The notes: generated from the sequence alone by a model not told the origin. A stretch of DNA of 64,000 bases from Mesocentrotus franciscanus (GCA_037976565.1 CP137682.1:6895345-6959344), one strand, 5' to 3'; shown: positions 34,000-46,929, counted from the stretch's first letter. Program-made: numbers and translations.

Positions 34000-34769
34000 A
34001 GAGCAAGTCCACTCCAAAAATAAATTCCTTTCAATAAAAGCAGAAAAATCAGACAAACCAATCAAAAAAGTTTGAGCAAAATGGATAACTAATAAGAAAG
34101 TTATGAATTTTTAATGACATGAAAAACTTTAAAATCCCTAGACAAATTGGCAACTCACTCATGAGTCTGTGACATCATGTCCTCACTATCCACTTACTAT
34201 TTTCTTTATATTGATAATATAAATTTCCTATTTTACTCCTAAGAATCTTATTTCTTCACACCAGCATCCAAGTCAGGTTGATAGTAATATGTTTTTGTGT
34301 GGATGCACTAATATAGAGTAATTTGTTTCCAGTTAAATCATGTAAAATTTGAATTTTGATAAATTATTTATATAAAAATCAATAATTATGAATATACAAT
34401 ATTCAGAAAGTAGTATTTATTCTTAAAATTTCATAAAAGATTTTGTCAAATGTCATGCACGCAATATGATACAAATCATATAACCTGGGCAAAGGCATGG
34501 GGAAATCCAAGTTTTGGGGGATAAAAAGGGAAATTAATGGGATTAAACTATATAAAGCAATTGATAAATAGTGAGGACATGACGTCACAAACTGATTAAC
34601 CAAATTGGCAATTTGTGTAGCAAATTCCATTGTTCCATAGTTTTACATACTTTTTCAAAAATGCATAACTTTCTTATTAGTTATCCGATTTAGCTCAAAC
34701 TTTTTTGATCGGTTTGTCTGATTTTTCAGCTTCTATTGAAAGTAAGTTATTTTTGGAGTGGACTTTACT
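34000..34769. mobile_element. piggyBac-like MITE with TTAA target duplication
   Basis: It is flanked by TTAA at 33996-33999 and 34770-34773. The terminal inverted repeat is about 170 bp, beginning AG..AAGTCCACTCCAAAAATAA on both sides. It sits inside the left arm of the larger foldback and was clearly inserted after it: removing it restores pairing of 'gctatgttta' and 'ggtcagt' with the right arm. It has no transposase frame. Confidence 0.88.
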
Positions 34770-35229
34770 TTAAGTACGGTCAGTTCATGAATTCAGAAAC
34801 ATAAGGGAAAGCTCAATACCAGATACGCTGACATTTTTAAACACGATTGTTTCACAGTGAAAGAAAGATGTCTGTGAAAATGGTAGGTGTTAAAAGCCTC
34901 TTTAAAGTGTTGTTAGCCCCTAAATTTGATGGCAACATTTCTCTTAAATTATATGATGATGTGAGACTCAATTGTTGGTGTTCATATGAATATTAAGCCT
35001 ACATGCTACAATTCAACAAGTACTCCGATTCCACTAAACGCTTTAAAGGTGAAAACCCGAGCCGTTGCCTTCAACATTCTTTCACCATTTTCAGAACGGT
35101 CAGCGTATGTTTCTGAATTTATATACTGACCAGATTATAAACAGCGCTCATAAAGCTTGGCTGTAGCAAAATGACATCAGGGTTATAATAAATAATAACT
35201 CTGTGGAATTACACCAGCCTGTTTGGAAC

Positions 35230-35515
35230 ATGGAAAGATAGAGAGGGAGAGAGAGAGGGGGGGGGGGGGTCAAAGAAAGAGGAATAAAAGGGAGAGAAAG
35301 ATAGAGAGGAAGAGGGAAGGAGATAACAGAGAAAGAGAGAGAGAAGGATATTGAGAGAAAGAGGGAAGGAGATGAGATGAGAGAGAGAGACAGAGGAGAC
35401 AGAGAAAGATAGAGAGAGAGAGAGAAAGAGGGAGGGTGATGACAGAGAGAGAGAGAGAGAGAGAGGAGGATAGAGAAAAGGAGGGAAGGAGATGAGAGAG
35501 AGAGAGATATAGAGC

Positions 35516-35549
<34 letters not shown>

Positions 35550-36135
35550 AAGAGAGAAAAAAATAGGAGAGAAACAAAGAAATGGAGAGTCAGAGAAACT
35601 GAGAGAGAAAGAGGGAAGGTGATGACAGAGAAAGAGAGAGAGAAGGATATTGAGAGAAAGAGGGAATGAGATGAGATGAGATGAGATGAGAGAGAGAGAG
35701 AGAGAGAGAGGGGAAATAAAGAGAGAGGGGAAATAAAGTGAGAGATATAAAAACAGATAGAGAGAGATAGAGAGAGAGAGGGGGATATAAAGTGAGAGAT
35801 ATAAAGATAGAGATAGAGAGGGGGTCAAAGAAAGAGGAATAAAAGGGAGAGAAAGAGGGAAGGAGATGTAATATATACGTACATCTATATATAGAGAGAG
35901 AGAAGGAGACGGAGAAAGATAGAGAGAGAGAGAAAGAGGGAAGGTGATGACAAAAGAGAGAGAGGGGAGAGAGAGAGAGGAGGATAGAGAGAAAAGAGAG
36001 AGAGGGAAAGGGAGAGAGAGATAGAGGGCTGAGGGGGATAGAAAGTGAGATATATATAGGCCTAGAGAGAAAGAGGGAGAGAAAGAGAGGGAGAAAGAGA
36101 GAGAAAGAAAAAAAACAGAGCAGAGATAGAGAAAA
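35230..36135. repeat. GA-rich microsatellite tract
   Basis: Long impure (GA)n with GGA, GATA and AAAG variants. Long Ser/Leu-rich open frames on the minus strand across it follow from the CT repeat and are not taken as genes. Confidence 0.95.
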
Positions 36136-36249
36136 AAAGAAATAGAATACCACTGAAGCAAGAACAACATTCGCGACACAATTCTTGATGAAATATGCAA
36201 CAAGTCACATATATATGCGACCTGCCGACCTCACATATTTTGTTGCACA

Positions 36250-38830
36250 TTTCGTCATGAAAGGGAGAAGTAACTTGGAAGAAAAACAGAAATTAACATT
36301 TTGAACACGACAAAAGGAAGACTTATCTGACTAAACTGCCAATTTGAGATTCGCATAGACTCAGTGATCTCATATTTCAATTATTTATAAATTCTTTATT
36401 ATTGGTCCGATTTATTTCAAACTTTCGACATTATGCTTAGTCTTAATGTAATTTTCTGCTTTCATACAAATGAAGTTATTATAAGGGTGTCATTAGTTGC
36501 CCTTTCCCACCATATATACTGATAATCCCCTGCTCCAAATTATAAGCCACCCTTGACAATGGACTAATCCTCCCATTGTCTTGGTGGGGCATTGACTGGC
36601 CAGCCATGAATAGATATCCTGTCTACTTAATTTAAGGCCTTTTCTTTCCTTTTGTTATGACTTTGAAAGGAAACACCAGCCGTGAGAAGTGAATCCATGT
36701 GGGACTAGTCTATAGAGTTCAGACTCCATCTAAGTCTTTTTGGGAGCTTCATATTTGTCAGAAGTGTTGAAAGTTTGTCAGTTGAATGAACTGACAGTAT
36801 GTAAAAGTCTAGTTACTCAGTTAACACTAGAAATATAGACTGCAATATTACAAGTACAAAAATGTATGACCAGACGCTGTGTGTCCGCCTGTCCGAACAG
36901 TTTGTTTATCCGGACAGTTGATTTAAAACGGTGATTTGAAAAAGTTTACATGCAATATTTATCTTTCCAAGACTTATTACATTTTAAAGATATTATAAAA
37001 GACAAATTTCTACCATGGTTAGTGCCAGTTGGCATATATGTGCTGCATACTTTTTGTTTAATACCAACTCGAGGCAAAAAATTTACGGCTTTATTTGTGT
37101 CAAGCACACAAACTCCATCATTATTATTGTATAAACTTAATAAATAGACTCGATCTTGATCTAGATCTATCTCAGTATATATTTTAACCAGTTCGATTTT
37201 TTTCCTTAGAATTATTAGATAGAGATGAAAGAGTCTAGATTATAGGTCTAGGCCCTATTTTATCTAGAGTCATGCAGCTGCAGACCATCATTTTAAATTG
37301 TAATGGTTGTACTTGTATTGTAGACAGACATGACTGACACTCAGGTGGCAAAGTTATTCATAATATAAAATATAATAATTGTTAGACATATGGGGCATTG
37401 CAAAAAATGTTGCGATTGATTGCAACTCAACTTTCTTTCAACACCCCACTAGGCTATATAGATCTATAGAGTATAGTCTCCCAAATTTCCTAGGGTTTTG
37501 TTAGGATTAAAGTTTTAACAATTAAATTAAGTGAACCAGATCTAGCTTTTATTCTCCCCCTCTCTCTCTCTCTCTCTCGTACTATAAATTTGGGCGTTGC
37601 AATTAGAAAGTTGAGTTGTGATCAATTGCAAATTTGCAATTAATCACAAGACTAATAGTAATAATACCCGTACGCTTGATTTCGAATTTGCAATTGATTG
37701 CAACTTTCTTGCAACGCCCCATTAGACTTTAGGCCATAAGCAGAAAAAAACATGTTATAAGCGTCCTGCCTTTTTTGTAAATAGGAAGGATGAAGCCCTT
37801 TTTTTCTTCTTCAAAATGGCCGCTCGGTACATTTTCACTGACAGTTGGGCTATTTTTCAAGATGGCCGCCAGCATTTATGTTTTATGTTCGATTAACTTC
37901 AGGAAAAGATCATTTTAGCTGTAGAGTCTAGTCTATGTTTTTCATGTTTTTTTCATTAAAAAAATTATTTTTAAAAAATAAATAAATAGATCTAGACTAG
38001 ACTCTAGATCTAAATAGGAAAAAAATGGAACAAAAAAGAAGAAAAAAAAACAAAAGCAGGCGGCCCCCAAAAAGTGGACGGGGAACTAAACATGAAGAAA
38101 AAAATTAATGGCCTTAGAATTAGAGACTTATTTTTATATTACCTAGACCTACCTCTCAATCAATGTAAAATTGTCAGGCTCAGCTCAGCAGCATGCAGCA
38201 GACACTCGATCGTCTTTTCCCGTGGACTGCTCGTCAACACGTAGTCGTAGGTCTACGTCAGTCTGCTTGTCTCGACTCTCGATCTGGTCTAACTCTAGCC
38301 AGGCTGGTCTAACTGACTCTAAGTTTTGTACTTGTTGTACTCTTTTTAATTTTTTTAATTTTTAGCAGGGATCGGAGATGGTAGTACTAATTACTATAAG
38401 AGTAGAAATAAACATACGGTATGGTGCACAAGACTCGCAAGCGTAGAAGTCACAATCAGGAAACCACTCGTATTTTATATTGTTATGTAACCAACAATGG
38501 AGCGTAGATGTCAACAAAACGCATACGCTAGTCTGGCTGGCGCGCCAGCCGGCCGGCAGGCAGGGACTCGCGTGCTGTGTGTGTGTGTATGGCATGTATG
38601 GGCATAGGTTAAGATGTGTGTGAATGTGGGGAGGTGGGGGGTGGGCTCAGGGAAGCAGGCACAGATATGTCGTCGAGTAACAAGGGGTCCAAACTGTAGA
38701 CTTCAAAATCTGCGGGCACTAAATTAATATGCCCTGTATACCTACTAGTATTCCCGAGCAAAAAAAAAACCAAACATTTTTTATTATAAATCGATCGATC
38801 ACATGCAGTGCGAAAAAAAAAATTCAGAAA
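36250..38830. other. Gene-poor stretch
   Basis: AT-rich with no convincing exon. Inverted and direct copies of 'attgcaactttcttgcaac' type sequence lie near 37393-37730 (a small foldback). Two 'aagatggccgcc'-like motifs occur at about 37816-37870; they resemble YY1-type sites but no promoter can be assigned. A short (TG)n is near 38577. Confidence 0.5.
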
Positions 38831-38841
38831 GAGTGGGGGGC

Positions 38842-38971
38842 AGGGCCGTAGCCAGAGTTTGATGTTTAGGGGGCACATACATGTAATTGATCGACGTCCT
38901 GGGGAGGGGTCTATGAGGATGGGTGTGTGATCTTGGAAATTTTGGGGGCACGTGCCCCTGGCTACGGGCCT
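38842..38971. mobile_element. Short TIR MITE (AGGGCCGTAGCCAG ends), copy 1
   Basis: 130 bp with ends 'agggccgtagccag' and 'ctggctacgggcct'. A nearly identical copy is at 44709-44844. The interior has 'gggggcacgtgcccc'. It is non-coding. Confidence 0.85.
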
Positions 38972-39004
38972 GGGGGATTAATGAATGCAGATGGGTTTTA
39001 AGCA

Positions 39005-39690
39005 CAATCTAATCATGAAAGACTGAAAAGACATTTTATAAGTAACATAATTAATATATGAAATATAAAATGCGAGCGAGCGTTGTTAATGATCGAGCTT
39101 TTTGGGATTAAACAAATAATTATTAAAAACGCTCTAAGTCGCTGTAATTAGGGGCACATGTTATGGAGAAAGAAGAAGGGGCACTTATCAGAAGGGAAAG
39201 GGACACTTAATAGAGAAAAAGGAGCACGTGTCAATTAAAGTAAAACATATAGGGCCATTATATAATCAGGGGTGAAAAGGGGGTATATGAGGAGAGGAAG
39301 GGGCTCGATCTTCATAAAAAATGAAAAGGGGCACGTGTCAAAGAATAAAAGGAGCACTTATCAGCTAGAAGGGCCGGAAGGGGCAATTATTACTAAGGAA
39401 AAGGCGCATTTGCCAAAGTAACTGAAACCTCTCAGATTTGAGTAGGGGCAAGTATTCAAAGGGGAATTAGGGGGCACTTAACAGAAATATGACATAGCTA
39501 GGGTACGTACTTAATATGTGAATGGAAATTAAGGGAAACTTATTGCAAAGGAAAAGGGGCACTTTTCGATCGAGGATAGGGGCACTCAGTAGATTTCAAT
39601 AGGAGTATTTATCGGATGTGAAAAGGGGAATGCAATTATGAGAAGAGGAAGGGACTCTTAATTTATGGAAAAAATGGCGGCGCGTATCAA
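39005..39690. repeat. Degenerate 'aaggggcactta' minisatellite
   Basis: Irregular repeats of about 30-45 bp built on 'aaaaggggcactt(at)cag', preceded by a block ('agactgaaaagac..ataagtaacata..gcgagcgagc') that recurs at about 42077-42160. With the 41700-42545 block it appears to be part of one repeated element family. Confidence 0.7.
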
Positions 39691-39904
39691 AATATTAAGG
39701 ACAAAATGACTTAAAATGATCTCGGCAATGACATCATTAAAAGACTAGTTTCAGGCTATTCATATATTGTGCATGGGCATAAATTATGACGAAGTTTAAT
39801 TGTGAGTCTTATTTTAGACTGACAGGTTTATTATGGTCATAACAGACGACTAGAATTAAACGATCTTAATTTTAACTAAATTTGACTCGACACAAGGCCT
39901 GAAA

Positions 39905-41580
39905 CATTTTAGAATGACTGATATTTTTCAGTTCAATTTAATGTGTATGCTTTAATATATACATTGTAGGCCTACAGATAGAAATAGACTGAACAATATT
40001 AGTGAGAGCAATAAAACCCGAATTTGAGTTTTGGAAAGTACAATTACCAATCGACCGAAAACCTGGATTGCGATTGTCCCTCAAAGTCGGGGGACCACTC
40101 AGAGGTTCCACTATAAATCCAGTTTAGGGCCTGCACAAGCTGGCACATTTTAGAATGACTTTGATATTTTTCAGTTAAATTTAATGTATATGCATTATAT
40201 ACATGGTACAGATAGCAATAGAGATGTACAATATAGGTGAGAGCAATAAAACGCGAATTTGACTTTGGAAAAGTACAACAAAAGTCGACCGAAAACTGCT
40301 TGGGTTGCGATTCTCCATCAAAGTCGGGGGACCATGCACTCAGGTTCCCCTATAAATCCAGCTTATGGTCTATATATACACAAGGCCTGGCACATTTTAG
40401 AATGACTTTGGTGTTTTTCAGTTTAATTTAATGTATATGCTGTATATACATTGTACAGATAGAAATAGACTGTGCAATATATTAGTGAGAGCAATAAAAC
40501 CCGAATTTGAGTTTTGGAAAGTACAACCAATCGACCGAAAACCTGGGTTGCGATTCTCCCTCAAAGTCGGGGGACCGGCGATCAGAGGTTCCCCTATAAA
40601 TCCAGCTTATAGGACCATATATACACAAGGCTTGGCACATTTTAGAATGACTTTGGTGTTTTTCAGTTTAATTTAATGTATATGCTGTATATACATTGTA
40701 CAGATAGAAATAGACTGTACAATATATTAGTGAGAGCAATAAAACCCGAATTTGAGTTTTGGAAAGTACAACCAATCGACCGAAAACCTGGGTTGCGATT
40801 CTCCCTCAAAGTCGGGGGACCGGCGATCAGAGGTTCCCCTATAAATCCAGCTTATAGGACCATATATATACCCAAGGCCTGGCACATTTTAGAATGACTT
40901 TGGTGTTTTTCAGTTTAATTTAAGGTATATGCTGTATATACATTGTACAGATAGAAATAGACTGTACAATATATTAGTGAGAGCAATAAAACCCGAATTT
41001 GAGTTTTGGAAAGTACAACCAATCGACCGAAAACCTGGGTTGCGATTCTCCCTCAAAGTCGGGGGACCATGCACTCGGAGGTTCCCCTATAAATCCAGCT
41101 TATGGTCTACACAAGGCCTGGCACATTTTAGAATGACTTTGATATTTTTCAGTTAATGTTAATGTATGTGCTTTATTTACATGGTACAGATAGAAATAGA
41201 CTGTACAGTATATAGTGAGAGCAATAAAACGCGAATATGACTTTGGAAAAGTACACAAAATTGACCCAAAACCTGGGTTGCGTTCGGATTCCCAAACTCC
41301 GGGAGACCACTCAGAGATTCCTCTAGAAATCCAGCTTGGGGCCTAGGCTATACACAAGGCCTGAAACATTTTAGAACGACTTTGATATTTTTCAGTTATT
41401 CTAATGTTACATGCTTTATATACTTTTGTAGAGATATAAATAGACTAGGCTGCGTTCCCCATGAAACTCACGGGGCCGGGGGCAGCTCAGGGTTCCTCGT
41501 AGAAATCTAGGCCCCCGGCCTCCTATACACAAAAATCCTGAAACGTTTTATAATTACTTTGTATTTTTCAATCAAATTTT
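39905..41580. repeat. Tandem array of ~245-bp units, 7 copies
   Basis: 'attttagaatgactttg' recurs at about 39908, 40147, 40395, 40639, 40884, 41125 and 41371 (spacing 239-248), with a decayed partial unit ending near 41580. Central units (40395-41125) are nearly identical and outer ones diverged, the usual pattern of homogenisation by unequal exchange. Short open frames inside the units recur only because the unit does. Confidence 0.93.
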
Positions 41581-41699
41581 TAATTTGTTCAGTATTTTCA
41601 TAATATTTAACTGAAAACAGCACTCTACTCTGTTTGATAGGAACAGGTATAGCCTGGACCTATTGTAGTCCTTTTATCGATCAATAAAAGGTCATTTAG

Positions 41700-42545
41700 A
41701 AGCAGGGGCGGCCGAGCGACTTCCAAAGTGGGGGGGGGCACCAAGAAAAAAGGGCACTTTCTGGGAAAAAAGGGCACCTACAAAGGGGAATCTCAAAGCG
41801 AAAATATACAATTTTGTAGACATTGGTATATACCCCTACATTGTGTTTACATTTATATCAGGGATGATTTCAATATTTGTGTCACTTTATACACCATACA
41901 AGATATTACTTAAGCATCATACTTTGCAGTTTGGTGTGATGGACTTAAACATTCTTTGCGAGCGAGCGAAGCGAGCGAGGACAAATTTAAGATTTGTGAG
42001 GGCGCAGTGCGAAAAATTACATCTTATAAAGAGGAAAAAACCCAATCCTGATGGGGTTATAAGCACATTCTCATAACGGAAGACTGAAAAGACGTTGATA
42101 AGTAACATAAGTATATCATCTATAGATGCGTGCGAGCGTAGCGAGCGAGCTTTGGGGGAAATTGCTGTTAGTCGCTTGAAATTAGGGGTGCGTTTTAAAT
42201 TAATGATGAGAGGAAAAGGGTACACTTATCAGAAAAGAAAAGGGTCATGTGTCAAAGTACAAAGAGTAATAATCAGAGGTGAAAATAGGGCACTTCTTAC
42301 ACCCTCAGAAAACAGGCACTCACCAGGGATGAAAAAAGTCAGTCATGAGAATAGGAAATGGGCATTTGTCGACGGAAAAGGGGCCCCATCAGATTTTGAT
42401 AGGGGCATTTATAAGAGGTGAAAAGGGGCATTTATGAAAAGGGGATTAGAAAGGAAAAGGGACACCTTTTCTATGTAAAAAGGGGCACTTTTGGGGTGCT
42501 TGAAAAAGTGGGAGGGCACTGTGCCCCCTGCCCCCCAAACAAAAT
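41700..42545. repeat. Second copy of the 'ggggcac' repeat element
   Basis: It starts 'gcaggggcggccgagcgac' and contains 'gcgagcgaagcgagcgagg' (about 41958), the 'agactgaaaagac' block and 'aaaggggcattta' repeats, ending in 'gtgccccctgcccccc'. It is related to 39005-39690. Confidence 0.7.
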
Positions 42546-44708
42546 AGGACAAAATAGTTTAAATGCATGCCTTAATTACGAGTATAAGTTAAATATATAA
42601 AGAAATATAAAACAGTTATTGCAATTTGAAATACTTGAAATCATGAAAGCAATTTTATATTCTTGAAGACGGAATCGTTCGAGCTGGCATCGAGTGGTCA
42701 TCATGATATATATCGGGTCATAATTTTAATTGTCGCAATTTAAGTAGATTCTCAAACATGCAAAAATGTTCCTCGCGCATTCAAGAGATATTATGTACGA
42801 GGCAGTTTTATTTTCTTTGATTATCTCATAGTTTAGACGTGTTTTGTAGGAAACGAAAACCTTATCAGAATTTCACATACAACTTGGAAATGGGTATAGC
42901 TATATAATATAGGCGTACGATACAGGATGGGGGCGTGGGGGTTCGGGGTAATTGAGAACTCCTTAATACATCTTCATTTGGGCTTTCGTTGATTCGGGCG
43001 ACGCGAGGCCCCCCCCCCCACCCAGTGTTATTTAGTGTACGCGTATGCTCGTTTCATCCCTTTGAATTAACACCCCCTATATCTCAGGTCTGCCCAAATT
43101 TCGGGGATGGGCTTGCTGTAATTTTTCATTTCGTGCCCCAAATGTTTTATTGTCGGAATGAACGAAGTACATTCAACTCTATATATAAATGAACGACAAC
43201 AAAAAATTGGCAAACTTCTCAAGCTTTTGGAGAGTTTATAATTGCAATTGCAATTAATAAGATTCCAGATATTTTAATCTAGCAAATTGGCACAAACGTC
43301 AGTCCCTTTGCACTTAATGGTTTTGCAAAGTGATGTATATATTATATATATAGCCCCTGGTCCTGCATTTTAGGCTTTCCTGGTTCTTGCCCCAAGAATA
43401 TTTTGAGGGGAAGCGTTAATTACGACTCATGACGAAAACTCGTCATTTAATATTGAAACCCCCATTTGACTTTAACCGCTTCTAGAGCTGAGATTGCATT
43501 AAGCCTAAAGTAAACACTATCGCAGTGCAATGTAATCCCTTACTTGAAATTCGTTGGTAATCCCCTGCCGAGACCTTGACGGGGTGATAGACTGAGGGAG
43601 AGAGAGATAAGCATGCTAGAGGGAGAGAGGAAGGGAGAAAGTGCTATACTTTTCAGAGTTAAAATTGTTGTTATATCGCCAATTATGGGTCATTTTGCTT
43701 CGTTCGAACTTTCATTTTGGTCTTCATCTAAGTTATGAGTGACTTTTGGACATGAAAATATCTTAAAACAAGTAAAATATATATTTCCTACTTCTCATTT
43801 CCCTTCAGGCAGAGCCCCAGTAAGAGTTTGTTTACACTATTACGTAAGATGATGAAGAGTAGGCCTACAGCTACAATCCAATACTCTCTCACGCCAGGGA
43901 GACCTGCTCACGCGGAGCTGCAAGGCTCTGGCCAAGTTTAAACATGGTCGATTTACATAGAGATTCCTGTGTTATAGCAGGTTATAGGTTATAGTGTTGG
44001 GGTATATTTTAAACGAGAGATTCACGTAATTTAAGATATGAAAATGGCTTTGAACTTATTAAAAAAAAAAAACAATATTTGTAACTACAAATTTTCTCTT
44101 GATAACAAAAAATGATGGATACAGAAAGGACTTGTAGTTTGCTCAGCATTGTGAGCATCTGTAAAATATATTATACCTGGCTGATCTACTTTAAAACATC
44201 CCCCAAAAGCATCCACTTATTGGTGCATGCATGGGTGATCATTATCACGATGAAGGTACACTTTAAAAAAAAAAAAAACTTTTGCCTAATTAAGGGACCG
44301 CATGCACCCTTGTCGATCCCCCAAAACAAAGCCTCAAATCAGTTAAAGAGAATATCAATGCAACTGACATTTAGCTGATTATTAAAAAAAAATGGATCCA
44401 GATCCACTTTTATTTATCATATTTGATAATGTTTCCAATAACGTGCCTTCTCGCAATATCGTCATGACCCTGCCCCCAGCCTGAAGTGAATCCCAAGACG
44501 GGAATTAGTCCCGTATTTTTAACTTTAAATCTAGTCACTCTAATGCACCCCACTTCACAAATTAATGCCATTAGATGCAACTGAAAATAATTATACAATT
44601 TCCCTGAAAATTGTTCTTCATGATTGTGTAGACTTAACACAACTATAAAATTAACGCATTTATTTTGTGACCTTGGTGATGATAATAATTATGTCACTGC
44701 AAAAGGGC
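42546..44708. other. Gene-poor stretch
   Basis: No supported exon. There are simple C-, A- and GA-runs near 43008, 44060, 44260 and 43600. Confidence 0.5.
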
Positions 44709-44844
44709 AGGGCCGTAGCCAGAGTTTGATGTTTGGGGGCACATACATGTAATTGATCGACGTCCTGGGGAGGGGTCTATGAGGATGGGTGTGTGATCTT
44801 TGAAATTTTTGGGGGCACGTGCCCCAAACCCCTGGCTACGGGCG
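44709..44844. mobile_element. Short TIR MITE, copy 2
   Basis: Same family and orientation as 38842-38971, differing by a few bases and one small insertion near the right end. It has 'agggccgtagccag' and 'ctggctacgggc' ends. Confidence 0.85.
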
Positions 44845-45144
44845 TGCAAAAGGGGCAAAGTATTTTTCAATTTTATCTTGATTATAGGCCTACTAGCTTT
44901 TGAAATTGCAGGAATTAGCTAGTAGTATAGACCCAAAATAAAACAACATAATCGCTTTAAAGATCTCATCATAATATAATAGCGGGTTTATTTTTTCTTC
45001 TTCACAGTAATAAGCTCTTTTTAAATATCAAAGTGAGGGGCCGGGGCGGGGTTCGAAGCAGGCACTGCATGTGCAGGTCAGTGATTGAGCGGCCCTCAGT
45101 GTATAGGCCAGTGCATGAACACCGTATCAGTACACATTGGACTT

Positions 45145-45348
45145 TTAGACACGTGGCAGTCCACGTTCTCGTCGTGCAAATCTAAAAGTCCCTAAAGTCT
45201 CTGAACCGTGCAACGTGCATGCTTCAATGAACCGGCCGTACGTTTTTTCAATAGTTTTTCCGAGAATGTCAGCTGTACATGCATAGTCTGCAGGAACAGA
45301 CTCTATTTTGACGGCATTCAAACCTAATCGTATCTGTCTCTGAAAAGT
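45145..45348 (-). CDS. Possible orphan exon, unrecognised
   Basis: An open minus-strand frame after a 'tatacttttcag' acceptor reads 'RQIRLGLNAVKIESVPADYA', then 'GKTIEKTYGRFIEACTLHGS', with a TAA near 45145. The composition looks coding, but no partner exon, donor or family was identified. It may be a gene fragment or chance. Confidence 0.2.
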   Translation of the reverse strand, partial: TFQRQIRLGLNAVKIESVPADYACTADILGKTIEKTYGRFIEACTLHGSETLGTFRFARRERGLPRV

Positions 45349-45497
45349 ATATATAAACATCAAATGAAATATTAACAACAACAACAACTAGTTCTTTTTT
45401 TTAAGTTTAGAAATGTCAGAGTTTGCACGGCTTTCTATAAAAGACTGTCAAAATAGAGTCGGTACTTGTAGAATTGATAGCCATGTTTTCTCGACAT

Positions 45498-45893
45498 ATA
45501 GAGTATACCGAAGCTGTGACGTCATAAAAATCAATTTTTGGAATTTCTCAATTTTTTCTTCATTTTCCGAAAGAGCATCAAAAATAATGTCCAAATGTCG
45601 AAAACCAATTGAGTATGTAAAGTATTAGCCGAGATATGACCATCTGAATAAATAGATTGCCTATGGGAACTCAGTGTTATATTGCTCTGGCTCCTAATGT
45701 TATGAACCAGAGCAATATAACACTGAGTTCCCATAGGCAATCTTTTTATTCAGATGGTCATATCTCAGCCAATACTTAACCTATTCAATTGGTTTTCGAC
45801 ATTTGGTCATTTTGGTGGTCTTTCGGAAAATGAAGAAAAAATTGAGAAATTCCAAAATTAGATTTTTGATGACGTCACACTTCACCACTCTAT
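45498..45893. mobile_element. Hairpin MITE with CRE-containing ends, copy 2
   Basis: Same family as 32260-32616 but more complete: both ends carry an intact TGACGTCA, and the central stem 'gcctatgggaactcagtgtt' pairs over its full length around a short loop near 45700. It starts and ends with 'atagag'/'ctctat'. Confidence 0.92.
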
Positions 45894-46179
45894 AGGATAT
45901 TCATGATGAATTCCCATACCAGAGCCCCGTCCCCCACTCAGTGTTGTTGCGTGAAAAGTACCCCTTTACCGGAGATTTTGGGAACATGAATGCGGTCTCT
46001 CCGTTCCCGGAGTGGTGGGGGCTGGGGCAGAGCTCAAAAAATTAAGCCGCCGGCCAGGCGACATGTTTTGTTCTCTCCTTCAAATTCTCTTTTATGATTG
46101 ACTATGATTTTCCGTTTCGTATAGGCTAGCTTAACTCTAGAGATCGAGGGTGTATTTAATAGCTGTTACCCAGCAAACA

Positions 46180-46450
46180 CAAAACGTTTTCAGAACGTTT
46201 ACAGAACGTTCTTATCAGGTTCCGTACGTCTTCGTCCTTTTCAGAACGTTTACAGAACGTTTTTATCACGTACCGTACGTCTTCGTCCTTATTAAACGTT
46301 TAAAAAACGTTTATATAACGTCTACGTTGGGACCTTACATTTGCTGCAGAGCTATAAGTCTTTTGAAGACGTTCAGAAAACGTTTTTTGGACGTTACAAA
46401 TTAAACGTCCTATATAGGTCCTGTAAACGTTTTATTCAGACGTATTTTTA
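46180..46450. repeat. Left subterminal AACGTT repeat block
   Basis: Repeated 'cagaacgtttacagaacgtt', 'aaacgtttaaaaaacgttta' and similar; likely transposase binding repeats of the element. Confidence 0.75.
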
Positions 46451-46929
46451 TTATGTCCAAGATAATATTTCTTTAAAAATACAAGCTGGCGAAATTAATT
46501 GGGCCACATGCATACGCAGAGAGGGAGGTACGTCAAACTGATGCACATGCTCCTGTGGTGTAGCGATGGGGGCACGTGCCCCTATAATTTTTTAAAAATA
46601 ATAGAAAACATAAGGTGACATTATTTGAAGAAAAAAAAAGAATACATAAGGAGTGCCCCCCTCAAATAATGTTTGTGCCCCCTCCCACCCCCGCCCAATC
46701 AGTAGTCCGACCGCGCTACGCCATGCACTGATATGCTCCATTCCACCACGTATAAAAAGTGCGTACGTACATGGTGGGGATGGGGCTCAACTAGATCTCT
46801 ATGGCTCAACTGCGCACTCACCGTATATAATCGTACCCGGCCTCCGGCGCGGCGCGCTCGCTCCAAAAACCAGAGCGTTTCTGTTATTACGATTGCCGCG
46901 TGTTTTGAACTGACGAATTGACTGCATGC

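Larger units (their letters stand above)
33664..36205. mobile_element. Large foldback with CT/GA tracts in its arms
   Basis: The left arm (33664-33995 plus 34774-34835) pairs with the right arm (35083-36205). Markers in mirrored order are 'acttgttgcatatttc', 'gtggtattctatttc', the CT tract versus the GA tract, 'ctacagccaagctttat', and 'aattcagaaacata'. The left arm is split by the TTAA MITE at 34000-34769. The right arm's GA tract (about 35230-36135) is far longer than the left CT tract (about 33735-33922), so the tract has expanded or contracted in one arm. Confidence 0.85.

Noticed and set aside
35148..36203. Long Leu/Ser-rich open frames, including one of 351 codons, on the minus strand
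   Set aside because: They follow entirely from the GA/CT microsatellite; the same tract is open in several frames and shows no domain or splice context.
40431..41156. Three similar 73-81 codon frames
   Set aside because: They sit one per 245-bp tandem unit and carry no recognisable motif.
45040..45075. GGTTCGAAGC as a tRNA or SINE B box
   Set aside because: No A box at proper distance, no cloverleaf arms and no repeat copies were seen.
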